Shown: positions 44,152 through 55,789, numbered from the stretch's first letter. The stretch: DNA of 64,000 nt from Ceratotherium simum simum (GCF_000283155.1 NW_004454177.1:3261468-3325467); one strand, 5' to 3'. Notes: generated by a model not told the origin, from the sequence alone. Translations and numbers: made by a program.

Positions 44152-44904
44152 CTGTAGGCAGGCAACCACATGGAGACAGTTGGTACCCTCTACTGTTACC
44201 CCTCCTCCTTCTCCAGTCTCCTCCCACTGCCACCTTCCTCTTCCAGGCAGCTCCCCGCATCCCCCTCCACCCTGCCACGCTCAGATCTATCCCCAAAGCA
44301 AGTCTCTACATGCTAAGGGTCTTGGTTTGTAGCCAGGTATAGCAGTGAATTCTAATGTTAATATCTAGTCTAATGTGGATATCCACCTTGGGAACCCTGT
44401 AATGCCATGGCAGGCCACCAGGGGTCTATCTGGACGAGGTCCCTAGGCCAAGGCATGGCCACATCCTTGGATATACGTCTGTATGCACACACAGGCACAT
44501 GTGTGGAAAGGAAGGGAGATAGTGGCTGTCCTTCGAAAATGGTTTTCTGGGCACTTGAGAGGTGAGAGAGGGTTAAAGGAGACCAGGTTTGAGAGGGAGA
44601 GCCCTGGTATCAAGGAGCAGCAGCAGGATACTGCTGAAAGCTGGCTCTCTGGGTTCTGACACCAATGAACCATGTCTCCCAGTGAGCCATGTAATTTCTC
44701 TGAACTTCTTTTCCCCACTGAATATTAGGAATGGTAAGACAACCTCAGGGGGTTGGTGTGAGGATTCACTAAGATAAATGTATGTAAGTGGCACATCATA
44801 TAATTTAATCAGTATGACTTAATCAGTGTGAATGGCTGGAGTGGTGTAGTACCAATTGCCCCACTTCCAGAAGCAGTATTAAGGATAAGTGTTATGCTAT
44901 CATA

Positions 44905-45090
44905 GAGAGCTGGATTCAAACCCCTGCTCTACCCCATATTAGCTATGGGACCTCAGTTTCCTCACTTGTGAAATGGGGAGGGAGCCTACTCCTTGGGATC
45001 TTCTGAAGATTACATGAATAGTATGTCTGAAAGGCTCAGCACAGAACCTGGCACATGGTAAATCCTCAACAAATCTAGCTACTGATATCA
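44905..45090 (+). repeat. MIR SINE
   Basis: 'GATTCAAACCCCTGCTCTAC', 'GGGACCTCAGTTTCCTCACT', 'TGTGAAATGGGGAGGGAGCC' and 'CAGAACCTGGCACATGGTAA' give a good MIR. Confidence 0.85.
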
Positions 45091-45099
45091 TTCATTCTC

Positions 45100-45750
45100 T
45101 TGGTAGAGGAAGTTACAAAATTGAAAATCTCTACACAAAAATCAGACACAAGTGTTCAGAGTAGCATTATTCACAACAGCCAACAAGCGGAAAACCCCAA
45201 ATACTCATCAACTGATGAATGGATAAACAAAATGTGGTCTATCCACACAATGGAATATTATTTGAAAATAAAAAGCAATGAAGTACTGATATATGCCACA
45301 ACAAGGATGAACCTTGAAAACACTATGCTAAGTGAAAGAAGCCAGACACAATAGACCACACGTTGGATGATTCCATTTATATGACATGTCCAGAATAGGT
45401 GAATTCATAGAGACAGAAAGTAGATAAGTGGTTGCCTAGTGGTGGTGGTGGTCGGGGGGGGGNNNNNNNNNNNNNNNNNNNNNNNNNNNNNNNNNNNNNN
45501 NNNNNNNNNNNNNNNNNNNNNNNNNNNNNNNNNNNNNNNNNNNNNNNNNNNNNNNNNNNNNNGAATTGGGGAGTGACTGCTAATGCATATAGTGTTTCTT
45601 TTTGGGATGACAAAAATGTTCCAAAATTGATTGTGGGAATGGATGCACAACTCTGTGAATATACTAAAAACCACTGCGTTGTATACTTTAAATAAGTGAA
45701 TTGTGTGGTAAATGAATTATATCTCAATAAGGCTGTTACAGAAATAAAAA
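45100..45750 (+). mobile_element. L1 LINE 3' end containing an assembly gap
   Basis: It has 'TAGCATTATTCACAACAGCC', 'TCATCAACTGATGAATGGAT' and 'CTATGCTAAGTGAAAGAAGC' before the run of N, then 'TATACTTTAAATAAGTGAAT' and 'ATATCTCAATAAGGCTGTT' after it. The gap falls in the G-rich part of the L1 3' UTR. No open frame is intact. Confidence 0.88.
45463..45562. other. Assembly gap, 100 N
   Basis: Exactly 100 N, the usual placeholder for a gap of unknown size. It is preceded by GGTGGTGGTGGTCGGGGGG, a G-rich run that is hard to sequence, inside an L1 3' UTR. Confidence 0.99.
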
Positions 45751-46664
45751 AATGAAATATCAAGCTTATTTTTCAGAGGCTGAAGGCTCAGAAACACAAC
45801 ACAGAAAAATCAAGCCAAACAGATTTCACCAACATGCAGCCCTTAAATCTCTGGCTGGTGTAGACAGAAAGACCCAGGTTCCACACTGTCTTTTCTGCAT
45901 ACTGCTCCCGTACCCACTGTGACCCATTTTCCAAACCAAAAACCAAGAGACAGAGTAATACAAAGCATTTTTTTCTGATTTGTGGATTTACTTGTATGCA
46001 TAGCCCTATTGAACAATAAAAATTAGATTTCATTTACACAGGTTAGCCATACCTTGGGCAACAGAGGTGTGTCCCAAGACCTAGGCAATAAAGTGGGCTT
46101 CTGTGAGTTAAGTAGCAAAGCCAATGAACACCTGATGGGATTAGCCATCTGCACGAGCAGCCAAAGGACCACAAATATATGATTGAAGAGCCTGAGGGCA
46201 CCTAAAACTCTTACCCACATGACCTTAGGGAAACAAGACCAGAATGAGATTATTACTCAGGAAGCAGAAACCTAAACAATTACATTGTGCTGTCTCAGAA
46301 GGAAGACTTGGGGAACTGAAGGGAAATGGAGCAGCATAAAGGAGAGATTCTCAAATGGTGTTCCTTGGAGGACCCCTGGGCTCCTTCAAGAAGCAGAGAG
46401 AGAGGCTGCACGGGGCTCTCTAGCCCCACATCAGCTTCAACCAGCACAACTCCATATCCATCAGTTTAGATGTCGGGGTTCCACATAAGGCTTGCTGGTG
46501 AAAAAAATGTTTCACTATTAAAAACATAATAGAAACCATCAGTCCAGCCCTAGAGCATAGAAAAAAGACATCTAAAAATGTCAGGAATTAGCAGTGCCAT
46601 CCCGCAGAAGTCACGGGAAAGAGGCACTGGATCCACGGCACGTGAGCTTCAAGTTAATAGGCAC

Positions 46665-46890
46665 ACATTTATTCAGTGACCACAACCACATTAGTGTAAG
46701 TAATTAATGGACACGATCTCACTTTATCTCTGCAACAACTCTGTGAGACGAGTGTGTTATCTGTGTCATTCTCACTTAGAGAGGAGAAAACCAAGGTCAG
46801 AGAGGTCAAGCGACCTGTTCACAGGGCTGGTGAGTGGTTGGGGAGGGAGGTGACCCCAGGTTGGCCTCAAATAGACCCTGCACCCTTAAC
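46665..46890 (-). repeat. MIR SINE
   Basis: 'CACTTTATCTCTGCAACAAC', 'GAGGAGAAAACCAAGGTCAG' and 'ACCCTTAACCACTGCTCATC' form a reversed MIR. Confidence 0.78.
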
Positions 46891-46965
46891 CACTGCTCAT
46901 CTTCCTTCTAATGAGACTTGTCTTCCCAGGGATTTGCTGCTGAGAGCAGGTGTACTAGGTAGGTA

Positions 46966-47318
46966 TGCCTTAGTCAGCTTGGACTGCTATAACAAGGTAT
47001 CATAGACTGGGTGGCTTAAACAACAAACATTTATTCCCCACCACTCTGGAGGCTGGGGAGTCCGAGATCAGGGTGCCAGCATGGTTGGGTTCTGGTGAGA
47101 GTCTGCTTCCTGGTTTGCAGATGGCTGTCTTCTCACTGTGTCCTTACATGGCGGAGACAGAGGGAGAGCAAGCTCTCGGTCTCTTCTAATCCCTTAGGGG
47201 CCCCACCCTCATGACCTCATCTATACCTAATCACCTCCCAAGGGCTCCATCTCTTAATACCATCACAGGAGTTAGTTTCAACACATGAATTTTGGGAGGA
47301 CACAGTCAGTCCACAGCA
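46966..47318 (-). mobile_element. MLT1-type LTR (ERVL-MaLR), solitary
   Basis: Minus orientation. The plus strand reads 'TTAGTCAGCTTGGACTGCTA', 'TCATAGACTGGGTGGCTTAA', 'TACATGGCGGAGACAGAGGG' and ends 'AATTTTGGGAGGACACAG'. These are the reverse of the MLT1 features (a TGTCCTC start, a polyadenylation region near CCAGAACTGTGAGAAATAAA). No internal retroviral sequence or open frame is present. It is an ancient solo LTR. Confidence 0.88.
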
Positions 47319-47823
47319 GTGGGGCACATGAGCCTTCTAGTCACCATAAAGAAAGACTCACCAAGGCAAATCAAAATTCCCCCAGGTAATGCCCCCACCT
47401 CCAGAGAGACTTCTAGACTGGGGCCACCTATCTTTCTCTTTGGGCCATGTGACCCCATTCTTACCAACTTTTCCATCTACAACTTAGTAAATTTTTAATA
47501 AATTGCTTATAATAAAATTAATTAATAAAATAATCTCTCAGAAAATTCCCATGTCCCCTATGAATCTGGGAACTCAGGGTCATAGGGTGGAAGGGGAGTT
47601 CCTTCAGTAATGTCTTTGATCAGGCTGTTCACGTTATGGAGTCACACTGGCCTCGGCTCTGCCCCATGGGTACTCAAAGGTCTTTGCCAGCTCACTAAGA
47701 TCCATAAGATGCACAACTGCATCTATACCACAGGAGGCAACACGCACAGAATGGTCTGTTCCAAAGCCTACTAGTTTGTCTATCCCCTTCTTTTTGCAGA
47801 GCAAAAGAACACATTCAAGATAT

Positions 47824-48200
47824 GTGTTGTGGACTGAATTAGGTCCCCCTAAAATTCATATACTGAAGCCCTAACCCCCAAATGTGACTGAATTTAGATA
47901 TAGGGCCTGTCAAAGGTGTTTAAGATTAAATGAGGTCATAAGGGTGGGGCCCTAACCTAATAGGATTAGTGTCCTTATAAGAGGAGACACCAGAGAGTGC
48001 TCTTTCTCTCCCTGCCATATGAGGAGACAGGGAGAAGGCAGCTGTCTGCAAGCCGGGAAGCGGCTCTTGATAGAAACCAACCCTGCTGGCACCCTGATCT
48101 TGCACTTCCAGCCTCCAGAACTGTGAGAAATAAATGTATGTTGCTTAAGCAACCCAGTCTGTGGCATTTTGTTACGGCAGCCTGAGCCGACAAAGACAAC
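47824..48200 (+). mobile_element. MLT1-type LTR (ERVL-MaLR), solitary
   Basis: It starts TGTTGTGGACTGAATTAGG, has 'CCCTAACCCCCAAATGTGAC', 'TATGAGGAGACAGGGAGAAG', 'CCAGAACTGTGAGAAATAAA' (with an AATAAA signal) and ends 'GGCAGCCTGAGCCGACAAAG'. It is an ancient solo LTR with no viral gene. It lies about 500 bp from the MLT1 copy at 46966 and in opposite orientation. Confidence 0.9.
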
Positions 48201-49394
48201 AGGCTAATACAAACCCAGATGTGCAGCACACCAGCCAGCCATGCAACATCATACAGTCAACTCACAGAGCTTCACCGGACACACTTTGCGACAGAGGGAT
48301 CATGGCCAGGTAGGGAATAGGCAACGTGGGAATTTTATATTAAGCGGCATATGAGATCTCCTTGGCACCCCTTTTCTCCTCTCCCCACAAGGTCTGACGC
48401 AGGACCCTGCACTCAGAGTTATTTGGCAGGTGTTTGCTAGCTCGCTAAGATCCACAATCCTGCCCTCCCTTCCGCCCAACCCTCATGCCATTCTGGGCAC
48501 CACTTTTCATTAGGTTTTAGGTTTTAGACAATAATTAATTTCTGGCTGGGAAGAGCCTCAACTAGGTGGCTGATTGGCATCAAACATACTGCGATTGGAA
48601 TAATTAGGATGACAACAGGAAGCCGGATTCTGGGACTGTGGACACCAAGGATGAGGTGCAGGCTCGGTGTCTCAGGACACCAGAGGAACATGTCCCCAAG
48701 AGGTGTTACCACACAGCACACTTGCTGTTCAGCCGTCCCCGGGGAGGCACCCCGTGGGTGAAGGAGAACAGTGTGCTCAGGACTGAACATGCAGCCGATG
48801 CTCCTGCCCATGCTGTGTCCCCCAGCCTGGCTGTCAGGCTGGGTCAGGATGCTCAGAGTTCCCAGCCACTGCCTAATGAGAACAATGTCATCTGGCACAC
48901 CCTCCACCTCTGGGGACTGCTCTGCAGAGAAGTCGACCAGCAGCCACAGTGAGGCTGGGAGGTCTGTCTGGGGCTGAAGCAAGGGCAGGGCTGAGATGGG
49001 GAGAGGCAGTCAGGGGCCAGCGTCTGTCCTCCTTTCCAGCCATGAGGACTCTGTGTGCAAAGACTGTTCAAATCACCACTACTCAACATGTCTCCTTCAT
49101 GCCCAGGGAGCCAGTGACCCCTTACATTTAAATTGGGCCTTTCTCCCCGAGCCAAGAACTTTACCCTCTGCCCAGTTCCCTCTGAATTCTAAGGCTCATG
49201 CCAAGGAAAGGGTGGCCTCTTGACTCTGAGCCCACCTCCACCCCAAGCTCCTCTCCAAGTTTCTGGCCCACGCCTATGTCCATTCTGGAGAGGACACCTC
49301 CCCTGGGACTGGCAGTCCTAGAACCCTAACCATCCCCTGGCTCTGCCCACTGCAACGCTTCCTGGCTCACTCCTAATGAGTGTGGCTCTGACTA

Positions 49395-50075
49395 CCCAGG
49401 GGAGGGCATATGATCACTGACCTGCTCAAAGTCCTCAGGCCTCCCCATTGTCTGAAGGATTGGTCCCAATCGAGTCTCGAGGATAGCATCAGGCCCTCCA
49501 CAGTCTGGCTTCCATACAGCTTCCTAGCTGCAGCATCCCCTTCCACCCCATGTGATAGTGCTTCCATGCTAGGACTTGGGCTAGCCTTAGGTTCCCCCCT
49601 CCATGCCCTGTTGACACTGGCCCTTTCCCTACCAGGCTCTTCTTCTTCCCCTCAGACCCACCTCTTCCAAGAAGCCTCCCTGACTCCCCCAGCCCAGTGC
49701 TCTTCATGGATTTTCCGAGAGACTCCATACTGCCTTGGAGAGGTACTTATCTTTCCATTTCTATATATGACTTTCCTCAACTAGCTTGAACCTTAAAAGC
49801 CCAGAGCGGTCCCTCCTTCCTTTGAAAATCCCCAGGTTTCCATCCCAAATTAATTCCCTCTTCCTTAGAACTCCCACAATTTTCTCTGTACCTGTCATTA
49901 GACATTAATCACTTCGGACATTTTTATTATGCTTATTTGTCTATCCATCTTTCCTCCCCTAGACAGTCGGCTCCTCGAGGGCGAGGGCCATGCCTGATTC
50001 ATCTCTGTACAGCACAATTCCAGACATGCGCATGCAGTAAGCCCTTAATGTATGGTTATTGAGTGAATGAATAAT
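49395..50075 (+). mobile_element. L2 LINE 3' region
   Basis: Decayed C-terminal and 3' UTR sequence: 'CTCAGGCCTCCCCATTGTCT', 'TCCACAGTCTGGCTTCCATA', 'CACCTCTTCCAAGAAGCCTC', 'CGAGGGCGAGGGCCATGCCT', ending 'TATTGAGTGAATGAATAATG', the usual L2 terminus. Antisense to GRIK4. Confidence 0.85.
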
Positions 50076-50476
50076 GCAAGGCCACTTTGTCTTTTCATGC
50101 CCTACAGCAAGTAGCAGATATTGCTCCCACCAGTGGTGCAGTAAGCATCAGATGATGTGTGGACTGAGGGTGGCACTTGTGAACTGGGCCTGCAGGATGG
50201 GGAACCTGTGCGGAGACCTCCAGCACACCTAGGGGCTGGCAGTTCTGCTCTCTGCTCACCTGTGTAAACTGGAACAGGGCTTGCCTTCCCTCTACAAACT
50301 CTCAACTGCCCAGAAGTGACCCCTCAGGTTGGAAAATCAGCCTCCTTAACTCCTTGGGTCTTCAGAGTCTCTGCTGAAGACTTCTAGGCACTTCCATAAC
50401 TCTTACCTCTTTAATGGGGGGAGTAAAGAGGTTTTATTGGAGAGTCTTCATAGGCAGTATCTATAATTCTGCCTAC

Positions 50477-50547
50477 GGCTATTTGGCTCAGCCAGTTAGA
50501 GCCCTGTGCTAACAAGATGAAGAGATGGTTTGAGCCTCCAGGGATCC
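50477..50547 (+). pseudogene. tRNA-like relic, nearest to tRNA-Ile
   Basis: GGCTATTTGGCTCAGCCAGT then TAGAGCCCTGTGCTAAC follows the D-arm and anticodon side of tRNA-Ile (GGCTCAG..GTTAGAGC..GTGCTAA). 'GGTTTGAGCCTCC' is a decayed T-arm. The base at the anticodon position differs and the acceptor stem does not pair well. It could also be the head of an unrecognised tRNA-derived SINE. Confidence 0.35.
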
Positions 50548-50734
50548 TGCTCTGAAACCGAGCCCTAGACTGCTCACTCCCAGGGTCCCCAGCCACAACC
50601 CCATCATCATCTTTCATGTGGTACCAGCTTCCTCCATTCACCTCTGTCCTCTCATGCCCCTCTTTTCACCCCTGTTGGCCCTGGTCATCCCTCCTACTGG
50701 AGGACATCACACCGTGGAACAGGCTGCTCCCACA

Positions 50735-50825
50735 AACTCAGATTTATTTGTCTTTCTCTGACTTATTTCACTTAGCCTAACACCCTCAAGGTCCATCCAT
50801 GTTGTCGCAAATGGCACGACTTCAA
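50735..50825 (-). mobile_element. L1 LINE fragment
   Basis: Its minus strand reads GCGACAACATGGATGGACC, TTGAGGGTGTTAGGC and 'TAAGTGAAATAAGTCAGAG', the end of L1 ORF2. No flanking repeat was found. Just beyond it, 'AAATTTTGGGGGGACACAA' resembles the end of an MLT1 LTR. Confidence 0.75.
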
Positions 50826-51019
50826 ACATAAATTTTGGGGGGACACAACTCACCCCATAACATGGACCTTCATCTCCAGCCATTGCCCAGCTCCCACCCC
50901 CTCGCCCTTGGCCCAAAGACTGGTTAAACTGAGGCCACGCTTGGTGAACTGCCTCAACTTTGTGCCCCCACCCCTTTCCAACAAGCTCAGATAATGAGGG
51001 CTCCTGTTCCAGGAGAGTC

Positions 51020-51390
51020 CCCCATGCCCTGCCTTCCTCCCTAGCACCCTGTCTCACCACGTTTCCCTTCTCTCCTTTCTCTTCAGTCTCTCTCCACACC
51101 AGCTCGCCCCCTTTGCTAAAACATGGTCGGAGCCATCCCCTTCCCTAGGGACCCTCCACTGACCACACGGACCAGGTACGCCCCTCTAGCTCTCCCTTCT
51201 ATCTCACCTTCAATTCAAGCCACGCTTCTCAAGTGATTGCTCACCGTTTGCTAACTTCACTTCATCCCATATTCTCCTCAACCCACTGCAATCTGCCTTC
51301 TGTCCCCACCACTCCACTCAAGCTGTACTCACAAAGTCGCCATCAACAACCATTTTTGCAAAATCAGGGGACACTTTTGATTCCTTGTCT
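51020..51390 (+). mobile_element. L2 LINE fragment
   Basis: CT-rich decayed L2 coding sequence, including 'CCTCAACCCACTGCAATCTG', 'CCACCACTCCACTCAAGCTG' and 'CAAAGTCGCCATCAACAACC', just upstream of the L2 reverse-transcriptase core. It is followed by a minus-strand MIR. Confidence 0.68.
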
Positions 51391-51409
51391 AATTATATTA
51401 CTAGCTGTC

Positions 51410-51575
51410 ATTATTTACTATCTGCCAGGTGCTGTTGGAAGAACTTCGTATAGTATCTCATTTAATCCTCACACAACCCTACAACTTATTGTTCCATTTT
51501 ATAGGTATGAAAACTGAGAAAGGGGCAGGTTGAGCAACTTGCCCGAGATCACACAGCTTTTAATGGCAGCCTGGG
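51410..51575 (-). repeat. MIR SINE inside an L2 block
   Basis: 'ATTTAATCCTCACACAACCC', 'CATTTTATAGGTATGAAAAC' and 'CTTGCCCGAGATCACACAGC' give a reversed MIR. Confidence 0.82.
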
Positions 51576-51880
51576 TCCAGAGCTACCTCAGCATTATGGG
51601 CTCACCTCAATTCCTCATCTCCCAATTGCTTCTGGTTTTACCTCCTTGATATTTCTCGAATCAGTCCTCTTCTCTCTAGTCTTAACACCACCGTCCTAGT
51701 TCAGTCCTTTCATGTGAGCTGCTAGACCACTTCATGTGGCTGCTCCCAGGCTCCCTCTGCACCTGAGAGTCCTAAGCATTCTTTTCTGCCTGACACCCCA
51801 ACCTCCTTGGCTTCCTTGACACGAATCCTGTGGGGTTTTCCTCCTACTTCTCCGACCATTCTCTCAAGGCACACTCTTTT

Positions 51881-52163
51881 TCTTTTACTGAGGTAAAATT
51901 GACATACATTATATTAGTTTCAGGTGTACAACATAATGATTTGATATTTGTATATATTGCAAAATGATCACCAGACTAAGTCTAGTGAACATCTGTCATC
52001 ATACACAGTTACAGAACTTTTTTTCTTGTGATGAGAAATTTTAAGATCTAGTCTCTTAGCAAATATGCAATACCATATTATTAACTATAGTCACCACGCT
52101 GTACATTACATCCCCAGGACTTATTTATTTTATAACTGGACGTTTGTAACTTTTGACTTCCTT
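51881..52163 (-). mobile_element. L1 LINE 3' UTR, severely 5'-truncated
   Basis: Read on the minus strand it is an L1 3' UTR: 'CTGGGGATGTAATGTACAGC', 'GTGACTATAGTTAATAATAT', 'TTGTACACCTGAAACTAATA', then an A-rich end. A 17-bp direct repeat, TCAAGGYACACTCTTTT with one mismatch, flanks it at 51864-51880 and 52164-52180. It is inserted in an L2 and is sense to GRIK4. Confidence 0.92.
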
Positions 52164-52827
52164 TCAAGGTACACTCTTTTCCTGCCTACCCTTTAAATAC
52201 TGGTGAACCCCAAGGTCTGTGCAGAGCCCTCTTCTTGCCTCACTCCCAGGAGCTTCCTAAGTGATCCGGTTCACAGCCACCCCCACGGGGACACTTATGT
52301 CCACCTGCCTGATGACATCTCCACATAAATGTGTGATGAGCATCTCAAATTTATTAAGGCCCAAAGTAAACTCACCCTCTTTCCCCTGATATTCTTCCTG
52401 TTATGTTCCTAAGTTTAGTTAATGTCAGCACCAGCCATCTAGGCATCATGGCCTCACTGCCCAATTGCTTCTGGTTCTACATCCTTGATATTTCTCAAAT
52501 CAGTCTTCTTCTCTCTAGTCTCAACACCACCGTCCTAGTTCAGTCCTTTCATCTCAACTACCGAACCGCAACCTCTTAACTCTCACTTGGTTTTCCCACC
52601 AGAGTTTTAACCACCACCCTGCACTCCAGAATCACACCCACACACAGCTGCCAGCCTGATCACTTTAAAGTGCAAACCCCTGCTTTTAGATTTTAATCTC
52701 AAACTAAATGGAATTCCCGGGCATGGCAGACAAGACCTGGCTCTCTCTCTCGAACCTTATATTCTGCTTCTCTGCTCATCCCACTCTACCTTCAGAAATA
52801 TTGAAATACCCGTAGCACCACCTAAAC

Positions 52828-52944
52828 GCACACAATCACACACGTACACATGCACACACACGTATACATCCACACATACACACACACACACGTACACACA
52901 CGCGTACACATGCACACACACACACGTACACACATGCACACACA
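52828..52944. repeat. CA-rich microsatellite, imperfect
   Basis: (CA)n with frequent CACGTACA and CATGCACA variants, inside an L2 block. It alternates purine and pyrimidine throughout, a Z-DNA-prone pattern. Confidence 0.97.
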
Positions 52945-53331
52945 GTGCTGTTACATGCCCGCATACTTTTGCTCATGCTCCTCCTTCTGCCTTGTCACCT
53001 TTGCTCACCGACCACTCTCATTCAGAATGAATCTTCAGCTCAGACATCCGTTCCTTCTGGAAGCTTTGTCTGAACACATTGGTTGATCAAGTGCCCCAAC
53101 TATGTATATTCATAGAATCCCACACATCTCATACTCTATTTCGATCATCGGTTTAGTCTCTAACTTTAACTCTAATTTTTTCTGTCCCCAGTGCCTGACA
53201 CCTCCTCTGGTACAGGAGGCACTCTATAATATAGTGTTTGAGCCAAATCTGTCTCGGCTTTTGAGGGATTTTATGCCAACTTTTATTCTTTCAAAATTAC
53301 TATTCTGACCCACACATATACAGACGACTGA

Positions 53332-54560
53332 TTTTGACAAAGGAGCAGTGACAAATGGTCTTTCAACATATTGTGGTAGAACAATTGGATATCCATATGT
53401 TTAAAAAAAAAAAACCTTCAAACTCAGACAATTTTGCATACAAAAATTAACACAAAATGGATCATAGACCAAAATGTAAAATCTAAAACTATAAAACTTC
53501 TAGACGAAAATCTTTGTGACTTTGAGTTAGAAAAAGATTGCTTAGATATGGCACCAAAAGCAAAACACATAAAATAAAACATTGACAAACTGGACTTGAT
53601 CAAAATTAAAACATCTGCTCTTCAAAAGACACTGTTCATAGAATGAAAAGACAAGCCACAGACTGGGAGAAAATATTATATGCAAAGCACAGACCTGATA
53701 AAGGACTTGTATTCAGAATATACAAGAACTCTCAAAACTCAATAATAAGAAACCAAACAACTCAGTTTTTAAAAATGGACAAAATATTTGAATAGACACT
53801 TCACCAAAGAGGTTATATGGGTGACAAAAATACGTGAAAATATGCTCAACATCATTAGTAATTGAGGAAACACAAATTAAAACCATAATGAGATATCACC
53901 ATAAACCTATCAAATGGTTAAAATTAAAAGGCTCAATCATAGCAAGCTGGCCAGGATGAGGATGCGGAGGAACTGGAATTCTCATACGCTACTGGTGGGG
54001 ATGTGAAATGGTATGACCATTTGGAAAACAGTTTGGCAGTTTCTTAAGAAGTTAAACATACACCTACCATAAGATTCGGCCATTGCACTCCTAGGTATTT
54101 ATCCAAAAGAAAAGAAAGCATACATCTACACAAAAATTTGTACATCCATAACTTGATCTGTAACAGTCAAAGACTGGAAACAGCCATCAACAGGTGAATG
54201 AAGAAACCAACGGTGGTATACCCATGAAATATAACTCAGCGACAAAATGGAATGAAAGAAGCCAGACAAAATGTATGATTCCATTTACAGACATCTCTAG
54301 AAAATACAAACTAATCTATAGGGACAGAAAGCAGATCAGTGGTTGCCTGGGGATGTGGCTAGGGGTGAGGTAGGAAGGAGGAGGAGTGAGGAATTACAAA
54401 GTGGCACCAGGAAACGTTTCTTGGGTGATGAAAAAGTTCATTATCTTGATTGAAGTGATGGTATTATCGGTCTATGCACAGCAACACTTATCAAATTACA
54501 CACTTCAAAATATATGCAGTTTATTGTATGTAAATTATACCCGAATTTTGAAAAAATGCT
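53332..54560 (+). mobile_element. L1 LINE, 5'-truncated, ORF2 end and 3' UTR
   Basis: It has 'AACAATTGGATATCCATATG', 'CTATAAAACTTCTAGACGAA', 'AGATATGGCACCAAAAGC', 'GCTACTGGTGGGGATGTGAA' and a 3' UTR ending 'TTGTATGTAAATTATACCCG'. Many stops break ORF2. It is antisense to GRIK4 and follows an L2 block. Confidence 0.88.
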
Positions 54561-54719
54561 TTTATGAGGAAAAAAATTACTATTCCTCTGGCTCCTTCCT
54601 CCTTCTCCCTACCCTCCCTCCTCACCCTCAGCAAATGAAACATTTTAAACTCTGTAGTCTAAATCTATGGCCTCCAATTCCTCTGCATCTTCTCCATCCT
54701 GAGGCTCCACCATCTCTGG

Positions 54720-55780
54720 ATTCACTCCCAGAAATCACCAAGGCTCTCCTGCCTTACAAACCCAAAGGTCTTTCATTGGTTTTCTGAGGCACTTGTGACT
54801 GAAGCCTTTTCCTTGGCATCGTCTTTTGATATCCATGATATGATACTAGTCTGATTTTAATTCTGATCACCTTCACCCCAATAACCCTCCCAACCCCCTG
54901 CCCTCTTTTATATAACCCTAGGTGTCAGAGTTCCCCAAACCTCACTCTGGATTTAGTCCTCAGTCCACTTTCTCTTCATTACGTCCTTTCTCCCTTGAAG
55001 AATTAATTCTCGACTATCTGTTCTATGCAGATCACACCAAAATCCCTATCTCCAGCTCCAACTTCTCATCCACACATCAGAGTCTTATTTCTGCTAAAGG
55101 GAAATGTCCCTTTGGAGGTCCTTCCAAACTCAAGGTCAAAAATGTAACCCATTATCTTTTCATAGAATGGGGGGCTCTTTCTGACTTCCCAGTTTCAACT
55201 AAAGCAGCCGTTTCCCACACACGATCCATGTCAGAGCTGCCCTGCACTCTCCCCATCCCCTCAGCCACTCTATCTGCTCCGTCACTGGATCGCTAAGGAT
55301 TTGCCTCCCATCCACTGCTCTCTTTGTGTTCCCACTGCCGCCACCTCGCCTCTCTCTGCCAACACCCCTGACCTGCTTCCTGCCTCCACTTTCTCCTGCA
55401 CTGATCCAGCTACTCCACTGCAGATTCACCGCCTGGCCCCCACGCCCTCCACAGTCTGGCCCCAATATGCCTTTCCAGATTCACATTCTACTAAATTCTC
55501 TGAACACTTAGCTACATCTAGGTAGTCCTTGCTGAAACCTGAAGAGACCATGTCACGCTACCTTCTGTCTTTGTTCCAGGCGGTCTCTTCCGGGAAAGCT
55601 CTCAGCTTTTCTTTATGCATATCCAAATCCTACCTAAATTATGCCCCATTCTCATGCCCACTCCCACCCTGCCCCAGGCAAGTGCTCCAGCCCACTCTGA
55701 TCTTACCCTCCTCAAATCCCCCAAAGCACTTATAGTCTGAGCTATTTGTTTACCACTTAATCTTGTGCTTTGTAATTGAC
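54720..55780 (+). mobile_element. L2 LINE, reverse transcriptase and 3' region
   Basis: Decayed L2 in sense orientation. Short readable pieces include 'LILDYLFYADHTKIPISSS' (from 'YADDT', the reverse transcriptase catalytic box with Asp changed to His) near 55000-55070. The CT-rich C-terminal region ('CACAGTCTGGCCCCAATATG') follows. It is interrupted by stops and is antisense to GRIK4. It lies tail to tail with the L2 at 55790. Confidence 0.75.
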
Positions 55781-55789
55781 AGAGGTAAT

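Larger units (their letters stand above)
51590..53275 (+). mobile_element. L2 LINE, rearranged and interrupted
   Basis: L2 reverse-transcriptase and 3' sequence: 'TTTTCCTCCTACTTCTCCGA', then after the L1 insertion 'CCTGCCTACCCTTTAAATAC', 'GTGAACCCCAAGGTCTGTG', and on to the 3' end at 'CCCAGTGCCTGACACCTCC'. It holds the L1 at 51881-52163 and a CA-rich microsatellite at 52828-52944. A 93-bp piece at 51621-51713 duplicates 52460-52552 out of order. Confidence 0.7.

Noticed and set aside
43897..44332. Other open frames across the 43987 exon
   Set aside because: They are shadows of the GRIK4 exon in other frames.
46966..48200. A possible complete endogenous retrovirus between the two MLT1 LTRs
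   Set aside because: The LTRs are in opposite orientation and the 500 bp between them has no retroviral coding sequence.
52757..52939. Cysteine/valine-rich open frame in the CA microsatellite
   Set aside because: It is a translation of a dinucleotide repeat.
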